40,660 nt of DNA from Nocardia mexicana NBRC 108244 (GTDB lineage: Bacteria > Actinomycetota > Actinomycetes > Mycobacteriales > Mycobacteriaceae), in the NCBI RefSeq assembly GCF_001613165.1, contig NZ_BDBV01000122.1:1-40660 (forward strand), written 5' to 3'. Shown piece after piece: positions 34,949 to 40,660 of the stretch. Within the stretch, counting starts at the first letter, position 1. Each line of letters begins with the position of its first letter. A program made the position numbers and the translations under genes. The notes beneath the pieces were generated by a model. That model did no database searches and was not told where the DNA came from. It was given only the letters and a program-made list of their open reading frames with translations.

Positions 34949-35665
34949 TCATTCGCGCTCGTTCGCGGCGCGCGCGGCGGAGACGGCGCAGTCGGCCTCG
35001 GGATGCGGTACGTCGAGGTCGAAGTCCTCGGCGGGGCGCGCCATCTCGATCCGATACTGCCGGATCCCCAGCCCCGTGCCCACGATCAGGGTGACGACCA
35101 GCGTGCCGATCACCATCGGCATCAGCCACGACACCTGCTCCAGGAACCCGCCCGCGTAGTAGCCCACCAGCAGCAGCACCGGCGCCCAGATCACCGCGCC
35201 GATCGAACTGGCGATCGTGTAGCGGCGGTGGTCCATCCCGGCGGCGCCGGCGACCAGCGGGCACAGCGTGCGCACCCACGGAATCCACCGGGCCACCAGC
35301 ACGGCCGCGAAGCCGTGCCGCTGCAGCAGTTCGGACACCCGGGCCAGATTTCGGGCGTTGATATAGCGCCCGTTCTTGCGCGCCACCAGGTGGTGGCCGG
35401 TGCGATTGCCGATCACGTAGCCGACCTGATTGCCCGCTATCGCGGCGATCATCGTGGCCACGGCCAGCCCCCACACCTGGGCGTGGCCGGTGGTGTGGGA
35501 GGCCAGCACGATTCCGGCCGTCAGCAGCATGGAATCGCCGGGCAGGAACAGGCCGATGATGAGTGCGCACTCGAGGAACACGAAGACGATGACGACGGTC
35601 CAGACGAGTGCCGGCCCGGCGGACTGCAGCGGATCCAGTCCGCCCAGTGCGAGGGGTAGCGGCAT
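34949..35665 (-). CDS. DedA-family membrane protein
   Basis: 238 residues from the ATG at 35665; an upstream in-frame TTG at 35674 is less likely. The DedA/SNARE-associated motifs are present: FLECALIIGLFLPGDSMLL near residue 35, GNQVGYVIG, and the Arg-rich RWIPWVRTLCPLVAGAAGM (about 120-140), plus a late pair of membrane helices. DedA proteins act as lipid carriers (undecaprenyl phosphate or phosphatidylethanolamine flippases) in several bacteria. It is tandem with a second DedA gene 12 bp upstream, so the two may work as a pair. Its stop abuts the stop of the convergent GH76 gene. Confidence 0.9.
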   Translation of the reverse strand: MPLPLALGGLDPLQSAGPALVWTVVIVFVFLECALIIGLFLPGDSMLLTAGIVLASHTTGHAQVWGLAVATMIAAIAGNQVGYVIGNRTGHHLVARKNGRYINARNLARVSELLQRHGFAAVLVARWIPWVRTLCPLVAGAAGMDHRRYTIASSIGAVIWAPVLLLVGYYAGGFLEQVSWLMPMVIGTLVVTLIVGTGLGIRQYRIEMARPAEDFDLDVPHPEADCAVSAARAANERE

Positions 35666-35677
35666 TGTTGACAAGGG

Positions 35678-36403
35678 TCAGCGCGTGGGTTCGTTCGTCG
35701 GTACAGGGATGTCGGACTCGGCGGCGGTGTCGGCCATGACGGGCTCCCGGTTCAGCAGCTTCCGGCCGACCGAGATGATCGCGGGCAGGATCGAGAGGAA
35801 CACGATGACGAGGAAGATCGCCTCGACATGGTCGCGGATGAACGCGACGTTCCCCAGGAAGTAGCCGAGCACGGTGACGCCGCCGCCCCACAGGATGCCG
35901 CCGATGATGTCGAAGGTCAGGAACTTGCGGTAGTCCATCTTCGACACACCCGCGAGCACCGGCATGAACGTGCGCACGATCGGCACGAACCGGCCCAGGA
36001 TGATGGTCTTCGGGCCGTGCTTCTCGAAGAACTCGTGGGTCTCGGTGACATAGCGCTGCTTGAAGAAGCGCCCGTCCTCCTTGTGGAACAGCGCCGGGCC
36101 GATGGCACGGCCGATCCAATAACCGCTCTGGTCACCGAGGATGGCGACGAGCGCGGTGGCGGGCACCAAGACCCAGATCCCTACCGGCGGATTCGGCTGC
36201 GCCGCCAGCAGACCGCCGGTGAACAGCAGCGAGTCGCCCGGCAGGATCGGGAACAGCAGGCCGGTTTCGATGAAGACGATGACCAGGATGGCCGGTAGCA
36301 CCGCATTCTTCAGCCACGTCTCCGTGAGCAGGTGCATCGGGTCGAGCAGCGCTCCGATTCCGGAGCTACTCGCGAGGGTGTCGGATATGGCCAGCAAGGT
36401 CAC
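35678..36403 (-). CDS. DedA-family membrane protein (Rv0364-like)
   Basis: 241 residues from the GTG at 36403 (VTLLAISDTLAS); an in-frame GTG at 36412 is possible, and the open frame further upstream is not coding. DedA motifs: VFIETGLLFPILPGDSLLF, GDQSGYWIG and RFVPIVRTFMPVLAGVSKM. Several membrane helices follow. The similarity to the downstream DedA is clear but not close, so the duplication is old. Neighbour fba is divergent. Its place next to fba and a GH76 gene matches the mycobacterial order. Confidence 0.9.
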   Translation of the reverse strand: MTLLAISDTLASSSGIGALLDPMHLLTETWLKNAVLPAILVIVFIETGLLFPILPGDSLLFTGGLLAAQPNPPVGIWVLVPATALVAILGDQSGYWIGRAIGPALFHKEDGRFFKQRYVTETHEFFEKHGPKTIILGRFVPIVRTFMPVLAGVSKMDYRKFLTFDIIGGILWGGGVTVLGYFLGNVAFIRDHVEAIFLVIVFLSILPAIISVGRKLLNREPVMADTAAESDIPVPTNEPTR

Positions 36404-36537
36404 GGCCCCCACAGTACCGGCACACTCGCTATAGCACCGAACCTCACGGCAACCTCTCAGGAGGTTGCTGGTCGGGCACTGTCGACCGGGCTCAATCGCC
36501 GTTGACAGCCCGCCTTCCGCCCCGGGGACGGCGGAAC

Positions 36538-36553
36538 TTAGGGTATTCCCTAA
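36538..36553 (+). promoter_or_regulatory. Small inverted repeat upstream of fba
   Basis: TTAGGG (36538-36543), TATT, CCCTAA (36548-36553), a perfect 6-bp palindrome 39 bp before the fba start. A TTGACA lies at 36502-36507, but no well-spaced -10 could be found. Confidence 0.4.
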
Positions 36554-36591
36554 AGAATTGTTGTACGCAGCACACACACGGAGGTCTTGCA

Positions 36592-37626
36592 GTGCCCATC
36601 GCGACTCCGGAGGTCTACGCCGAGATGCTCGGTCGGGCCAAAGAGAACTCCTTCGCCTTCCCCGCGATCAACTGCACATCGTCGGAGACGATCAATGCGG
36701 CGATCCGCGGCTTCGCCGAGGCCGGCAGTGACGGCATCATCCAGTTCTCCACCGGCGGTGCCGAATTCGGCTCCGGCCAGGGTGTGAAGGATATGGTCGT
36801 CGGCGCGACCGCGCTGGCCGAATTCGCGCACGTCGTCGCCGCGAAGTACGACGTCACCATCGCGCTGCACACCGATCACTGCCCCAAGGACAAGCTGGAC
36901 ACCTTCGTCCGGCCGCTGATCGCGATCTCCCAGGAGCGCGTCAAGGCCGGGAAGAACCCGCTGTTCCAGTCGCACATGTGGGACGGTTCGGCGATCCCGA
37001 TCGACGAGAACCTCGAGATCGCGAAGGAACTGCTGAAGCAGACCGCCGCCGCGAACATCATCCTCGAGGTCGAGATCGGCGTCGTCGGCGGTGAAGAGGA
37101 CGGCGTCGAGGCCGAGATCAACGAGAAGCTCTACACCTCGCCCGAGGACTTCGCCAAGACCATCGACGCGCTGGGCGGGGGCGAGAACGGCAAGTACCTG
37201 CTGGCCGCCACCTTCGGCAACGTGCACGGCGTGTACAAGCCCGGCAACGTGGTGCTCAAGCCCGAGGTGCTGGCCGAGGGCCAGCGCGTGGCGACCGCCA
37301 AGCTGAGCCTGCCCGAGGGGTCCAAGCCGTTCGACTTCGTCTTCCACGGCGGGTCGGGTTCGCTGAAGTCCGAGATCGAGGACTCGCTGAACTTCGGCGT
37401 GGTGAAGATGAACGTCGACACCGACACCCAGTACGCGTTCACCCGCCCGATCGCCGCGCACATGTTCTCCAACTACGACGGCGTGCTGAAGATCGACGGT
37501 GAGGTCGGCAACAAGAAGACCTACGACCCGCGCAGCTACCTGAAGAAGGCCGAGACCTCGATGGCCGAGCGCGTGATCGAGGCCTGCACCGACCTGAAGT
37601 CCGCGGGCAAGTCCGTCACCGCGTAG
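36592..37626 (+). CDS. fba: Class II fructose-bisphosphate aldolase
   Basis: Splits fructose 1,6-bisphosphate into two triose phosphates in glycolysis and works in reverse in gluconeogenesis. 344 residues from the GTG at 36592, with GGAGG at 36580-36584. Zinc ligands and active site motifs are visible: HTDHCPKD (about 95), ILEVEIGVVGGEEDG, GNVHGVYKPG and VFHGGSGS, followed by VKMNVDTDTQ. Class II aldolases depend on Zn2+. Highly conserved and probably essential. A hairpin repeat begins four bases after its stop. Confidence 0.98.
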   Translation: MPIATPEVYAEMLGRAKENSFAFPAINCTSSETINAAIRGFAEAGSDGIIQFSTGGAEFGSGQGVKDMVVGATALAEFAHVVAAKYDVTIALHTDHCPKDKLDTFVRPLIAISQERVKAGKNPLFQSHMWDGSAIPIDENLEIAKELLKQTAAANIILEVEIGVVGGEEDGVEAEINEKLYTSPEDFAKTIDALGGGENGKYLLAATFGNVHGVYKPGNVVLKPEVLAEGQRVATAKLSLPEGSKPFDFVFHGGSGSLKSEIEDSLNFGVVKMNVDTDTQYAFTRPIAAHMFSNYDGVLKIDGEVGNKKTYDPRSYLKKAETSMAERVIEACTDLKSAGKSVTA

Positions 37627-37630
37627 GAGG

Positions 37631-37653
37631 CCCCGGCCAAAAGCATGCCGGGG
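37631..37653 (+). repeat. Dispersed hairpin repeat, copy 7, directly after fba
   Basis: Arms CCCCGGC and GCCGGGG around CAAAAGCAT, four bases past the fba stop. It may double as a transcription terminator. Confidence 0.85.
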
Positions 37654-37797
37654 ATGTGAAGTGGCGGCGTGCCGGGATGTGAAGAGGCCGCCTTCCGTGG
37701 ATGTGAAGTGGCGGCGTGCCGGGATGTGAGGAGACCGCGTGCCGGGGATGCGAGGAGACGGCCTGCCTGGGATGGGAGGGGACCGCGTGCGGGATGG
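37654..37797 (+). repeat. Tandem array of 23-24-nt units
   Basis: About six degenerate units with the core GATGTGAAGTGGCGGCGTGCCG extend rightward from hairpin copy 7. Each repeats its GCCGGG arm. Divergence increases with distance (GATGTGAGGAGACC, then GATGGGAGGGGACC). Confidence 0.8.
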
Positions 37798-37921
37798 CGG
37801 GAATGCTCCGGCGCGTGCCGGGTGACGGGGCACGGCCCATCCTTCCGGCGTCGTCGCGAGGTGGGCCGCTACTCCTGTCCTTCCGGGGTAGCTCGGCCTT
37901 CCTTCCGACGTGGCTCCATAT

Positions 37922-37945
37922 TTCCGGCACGCTTTTGGCCCGGAA
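37922..37945 (-). repeat. Dispersed hairpin repeat, copy 8
   Basis: Arms TTCCGGC and CCGGAA with one extra C, loop read as CAAAAGCGT on the minus strand. It is paired with copy 9 in inverted orientation, 17 bases apart. Confidence 0.8.
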
Positions 37946-37962
37946 TCCACCTCGACGTGTGA

Positions 37963-37985
37963 CCCCGGCCGAAAGCGTGTCGAGG
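37963..37985 (+). repeat. Dispersed hairpin repeat, copy 9 (degenerate)
   Basis: Left arm CCCCGGC and loop CGAAAGCGT are kept, but the right arm reads GTCGAGG. A 22-nt direct repeat (GGGATGGTGGGAGGCCC at 37998 and 38020) lies to its right. Confidence 0.65.
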
Positions 37986-38158
37986 CTGGGGCGTGCCGGG
38001 ATGGTGGGAGGCCCTGAACGGGATGGTGGGAGGCCCCGATTCGGGCGGTGGCGACACCTTTATTCGGGCGTATACGTATCGTGGGACCGCGGCGCACCAT
38101 GCGGGGACGCCGGTAGCTCGGGTGTGCAATGGCCAATGTTGGTGTTAGGTAGTCGGAC

Positions 38159-39277
38159 ATGAGTCTCGATGTGCGGGTCCTGGGACCGGTGCAATTGCTG
38201 GTCGACGGAGTACCCGTGCCGGTGGGCGGGCCGAAACCGCGTGCGCTGCTGGCCGCCCTGATCGTGAACCGCCGCCGCGCGGTGTCGTCGCAGGCGCTGG
38301 CCGACATGGTGTGGAACGAGGAGCCGCCGGACTCCTACCAGGCCAGCCTGCAGGTCTTCGTGTCCAATATCCGCAAGGCGCTGCGCAATTCGGGGGTGGA
38401 CCCGGGGGCGGTGCTGCGCACCGAGTCCTCGGGCTATCGCTTCGAGGTGTCCGACAGCGGCTGCGATCTGGGCCGGTTCGAGCTGGCCCGGCGCTCCGGC
38501 ACGGAGGCCGCCGACGCGGGCAATCACGAGGCCGCGGCCCGCCGATTCGCCGCGGCACTGGCCGAATGGACGGGCAAGGCGCTCGACGATCTGTCCGGGC
38601 TGCAGTTCGCCGACAGCTTCGCCACCGCGATGGACGAGGAGCGGCTGCTGGTCGCCTCGGCGCGCATCGATGCCGAAATCGCCTGCGGGCGTGCCTCTTC
38701 GGTGGTCGGCGAGCTGGTGTCGATGACGAACGAGCAGCCCCTGCGGGAGCCGCTGTGGGCGCAGTTGATCACCGCGCTCTACCTGTCCGGGCGGCAGGCC
38801 GATGCGCTGGACGCGTGCCGCCGGGTGCGCACCGTGCTCGCCGACGAGCTGGGTATCGATCCGGGTCCGGCGCTGGTCGAATTGGAGAAGCGGGTGCTGC
38901 GGCAGGAGCCGCTGAACACCCTGGCGATCGCGCAGGCCGAGCGGATGGCCGCCGCGATGACCGAAACCGTCACCGAGGCGCCGCACAGCGCGCGCGGCGG
39001 GCGGCTGCGGCTGCCGGACGGCCGCGTGGTGCCGATCGCCAAGGGCGGCTTGAAGATCGGCCGGATGACCGACAACGACCTGGTGCTCGACGACCCCAAG
39101 GTGAGTCGCTACCACGCCCACATCCAGCCGAGCCGGGCCGGACTGCTGATCAAGGACCTGCACTCGGCCAACGGCATCTTCATCAACGAGCAGGCGATCG
39201 ACAGCGGCGCCATGCTCACCGACGGCGACGTGGTCCGCATCGGCGCCACCATGCTCGTATTCACCGCCGACGACTAG
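38159..39277 (+). CDS. SARP-type regulator with C-terminal FHA domain (EmbR-like)
   Basis: 372 residues. An OmpR-like winged helix (about 1-95; PKPRALLAALIVNRRRAVSSQALADMVW, SGYRFEV), the bacterial transcriptional activation domain (about 100-250; LRELWAQLITALYLSGRQADAL-like region, LADELGIDPGPALVELE) and a FHA domain (about 285-370; LKIGRMTDNDLVLDDPKVSRYHAHI, LHSANGIFINEQAI). The same order is found in mycobacterial EmbR, which is phosphorylated by the kinase PknH, binds phosphothreonine through FHA and controls embCAB arabinosyltransferase genes. No kinase or emb gene is in this window, so its partner and targets are unknown. Confidence 0.9.
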   Translation: MSLDVRVLGPVQLLVDGVPVPVGGPKPRALLAALIVNRRRAVSSQALADMVWNEEPPDSYQASLQVFVSNIRKALRNSGVDPGAVLRTESSGYRFEVSDSGCDLGRFELARRSGTEAADAGNHEAAARRFAAALAEWTGKALDDLSGLQFADSFATAMDEERLLVASARIDAEIACGRASSVVGELVSMTNEQPLREPLWAQLITALYLSGRQADALDACRRVRTVLADELGIDPGPALVELEKRVLRQEPLNTLAIAQAERMAAAMTETVTEAPHSARGGRLRLPDGRVVPIAKGGLKIGRMTDNDLVLDDPKVSRYHAHIQPSRAGLLIKDLHSANGIFINEQAIDSGAMLTDGDVVRIGATMLVFTADD

Positions 39278-39297
39278 TACCCGACGGCACGCATCCG

Positions 39298-39354
39298 GGC
39301 GCGCTCGCCCTTACTCCGGCGCACTCGTCGTTACTCCGGTGCGCTCGCCCTTAT
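39298..39354 (-). repeat. Short tandem array of about 20-nt units
   Basis: Three units of the form GCGCTCGCCCTTACTCCG lead into the TTCCGG arm of hairpin copy 10. It is the left-hand array of a two-sided block. Confidence 0.75.
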
Positions 39355-39376
39355 TTCCGGCACGCTTTGGCCGGAA
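39355..39376 (-). repeat. Dispersed hairpin repeat, copy 10
   Basis: Arms TTCCGGC and GCCGGAA with a loop read as CAAAGCGT on the minus strand (one base shorter). It forms a long inverted pair with copy 11. Confidence 0.85.
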
Positions 39377-39398
39377 TCCACTGCGTCCGAGGTGTGGA

Positions 39399-39421
39399 TC
39401 CCGGCCAAAAGCATGCCGGGA
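39399..39421 (+). repeat. Dispersed hairpin repeat, copy 11
   Basis: Arms TCCCGGC and GCCGGGA around CAAAAGCAT. The 22-base spacer to copy 10 is itself palindromic at its ends (TCCAC...GTGGA), so the whole block 39355-39421 is one imperfect palindrome. Confidence 0.88.
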
Positions 39422-39555
39422 ACGACGACGGTGGACGGCATGCCGGGAACGATGGTGGTGGACGGCATGCCGGGAACGATGGTGGTGGACGGCATGCCGG
39501 GAACGATGGTGGTGGACGGCATGCCGGGAACGATGGTGGTGGACGGCATGGCACG
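39421..39555 (+). repeat. Tandem array of five 27-nt units
   Basis: Units start at 39421, 39448, 39475, 39502 and 39529, with core AACGATGGTGGTGGACGGC and ending ATGCCGGG. The middle three are identical; the first and last differ slightly. It extends rightward from hairpin copy 11 and repeats its right arm. It ends 20 bases before the next gene's stop. Confidence 0.95.
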
Positions 39556-39575
39556 GAAACGGTTGTGCGCCACCA

Positions 39576-39911
39576 CTACTGCGGCAGGTCGCAGGCTACT
39601 CCGTTGCCGTCGGTGTCCAGCTGGCTGCGGTAGCCGCGCTGGCCTGGGTACAGCGGCCCGCCGTGTTCGGCCCAGACCTGGGTGCAGGTGGCGTAGAACG
39701 GGTAGCCGGATTCGTCGCCCGAGGGCGGCAGCAGCACCGTCTCGTGCGGGCTGTCCGACCATCCCGAACCGCCCGCGCTGGGGGCCGCACCGCTGGAGCC
39801 CGGCGGCACGGAGCCGTCCCGGGGCGCGGCGACGGCCGCCGGTGCGGCGAGGGTGAGCAGGCCCGCCGCGGCAACCACCGGGAGCACGCGTCGGGCGAAT
39901 GTCTTCTTCAC
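39576..39911 (-). CDS. Secreted Excalibur-domain protein
   Basis: 111 codons from the GTG at 39911 (VKKTFARRVL), chosen because it gives a normal signal peptide; an upstream in-frame ATG at 39944 adds 11 residues. The signal peptide probably ends near AAPAAVAA. A Ser/Gly/Pro linker follows and then the Excalibur domain (about 72-110: FYATCTQVWAEHGG, YRSQLDTDGNGVACD). The DxDGxGxxC part resembles an EF-hand calcium loop, and the two Cys probably pair. The function is unknown; this domain occurs in many secreted nucleases and envelope proteins. Confidence 0.82.
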   Translation of the reverse strand: MKKTFARRVLPVVAAAGLLTLAAPAAVAAPRDGSVPPGSSGAAPSAGGSGWSDSPHETVLLPPSGDESGYPFYATCTQVWAEHGGPLYPGQRGYRSQLDTDGNGVACDLPQ

Positions 39912-40172
39912 GGCGACAATCCACTTCGGTATCGGCGAACGCATCCGTCACGTCGCGCAGGGCTCGCCGGTCCTCCAGGTCGGGGTGGACACTCGGCGGC
40001 CGACTGAAACCCACTGTAAGCGCGTTCTCGGAGAGTCACCCACACCATTTCCCGTGCCCGCGCGAGAACGGAGTGATCGCAGGGGACACATCGCGATCGA
40101 ATGTCGCGAATTGCCCGGTTCATCCCGGTAGTGTCTGGCGCGGGTGAGACCGCCGCGTCGTCACGGAGCACC

Positions 40173-40660
40173 ATGACGCGGCGGACCAATACGCGCAATT
40201 ACACGGTTTCGAGGGGTTGGACCATGGCCGTGCGGCTGGTGGCTGCCGTTGGGGCGTTCGTCGTGGGCGCCGGGATGCTGGTGGGTACGCAGCACCCGGC
40301 GGCCGTCGCGGCGCCCGGTGCCGAATCCGATTCCGCCGCACCGATTCCCGGAGTCGGCCCGTGCGCGACCGATCCGGTGCCCAAGCACGAATCGCTGGTG
40401 CCGAAGACGCTCGAGGTGCCGGTCCCGTACCCGGTGGTCACGGCCGACCCGGGCGAGCCGCCCGCCGGTCCGCCGGTCCGCACCCCGGTGGAGTTGCCGC
40501 CGGATCCGTGTACCAATCCGTGCCCGGACCTCACCGACGCCCCGGAACCCCCGCCGGGCCTGCTCGGCCGCTTGGGCCTGCCCGAACTGCTGCTCAACCC
40601 GAAACCGTTCTTCTTCGCGCTGCCGCCGGGGCCGTCCCCCGATCCCGGCCCGCCACCGCC
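40173..40660 (+). CDS. Secreted proline-rich protein, 3' end cut by window
   Basis: Open frame to the window edge with no stop. The ATG at 40173 has GGAG four bases upstream, and a second in-frame ATG at 40224 is the alternative. A signal peptide is evident (basic start, hydrophobic RLVAAVGAFVVGAGMLVG, then a likely Ala-X-Ala cleavage near AAVAA). The mature part is Pro-rich (over a quarter of residues) with two Cys in DPCTNPCPD and one earlier in GPCATDP. It may be the N-terminal tail of a larger secreted enzyme or a cell-wall spanning protein. No domain can be named from the part seen. Confidence 0.65.
   Translation, partial: MTRRTNTRNYTVSRGWTMAVRLVAAVGAFVVGAGMLVGTQHPAAVAAPGAESDSAAPIPGVGPCATDPVPKHESLVPKTLEVPVPYPVVTADPGEPPAGPPVRTPVELPPDPCTNPCPDLTDAPEPPPGLLGRLGLPELLLNPKPFFFALPPGPSPDPGPPP

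Larger units (their letters stand above)
37798..38158. other. Repeat-rich spacer upstream of the EmbR-like gene
   Basis: No gene is supported. The left half is degenerate repeat sequence around hairpin copies 8 and 9. The right part (38051-38158) is likely the promoter region of the regulator gene and contains the palindrome CGTATACG at 38069-38076. No sigma elements were assigned. Confidence 0.5.

Noticed and set aside
37669..38162. Open frames of 97-148 codons in the spacer after fba
   Set aside because: They are made of tandem repeat units and have no independent support.
39421..39555. CRISPR array
   Set aside because: Five 27-nt units are directly joined without unique spacers, and no cas gene is present.
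39339..40007. Frame of 222 codons with repeated peptide units
   Set aside because: The peptide repeats come from the 27-nt array, and the rest is opposite the Excalibur gene.

Overview
The window is high-GC, densely coding actinobacterial DNA. The gene set (dnaK-grpE-dnaJ-hspR, clpB with an HspR box, an mycobacterial-type flavohemoglobin, pyrE, a class II fba, an EmbR-like SARP-FHA regulator, a GH76 protein next to DedA proteins) resembles the Rv0350-Rv0385 neighbourhood of Mycobacterium tuberculosis in a rearranged form. Protein style and dispersed hairpin repeats suggest Nocardia or a close relative. This assignment rests on recognition; no database was searched.

Layout. 1-1343: two tandem paralogues of a membrane-anchored protein, the first cut by the window edge. 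1396-5860: heat-shock operon dnaK-grpE-dnaJ-hspR with a SigH-type promoter, HAIR operators and a terminator. 5883-6593: repeats and a long regulatory region. 6594-9824: two full flavohemoglobins and a globin-less reductase. 9895-11905: a pirin-like protein and a quinone-reductase-like MDR protein. 12114-14756: clpB with its own HAIR/SigH promoter. 14829-20265: two envelope proteins, an SDR, pyrE, a KAS III and a YhhN-like membrane protein. 20271-25418: a small membrane protein, a two-component system, a DUF4190 protein, a SpoU methyltransferase and a lipoprotein. 25771-29406: a translationally coupled operon of an EspR-like XRE regulator, an ImmA/IrrE-like protease, a DUF6545-type membrane protein and a CYP102-like P450. 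29538-33622: a UvrA-like ABC ATPase divergent from a WYL regulator, then a TetR regulator. 33752-37626: GH76, two DedA proteins and fba. 38159-40660: an EmbR-like regulator, a secreted Excalibur protein and a secreted proline-rich protein that runs off the edge.

The most unusual content is not protein coding. At least eleven copies of a 22-24 nt hairpin repeat lie in spacers and at gene ends. Its arms covary, it forms inverted pairs, and tandem arrays (21-35 nt units) grow outward from only one of its two arms. One copy encodes the last codons of the P450. The strongest protein-level candidate for an undescribed system is the four-gene XRE / HExxH protease / membrane protein / P450 operon. 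The heat-shock part can be read as a circuit: HspR, made from the dnaK operon, should repress both dnaK and clpB through HAIR boxes that sit on or beside SigH-type promoters.
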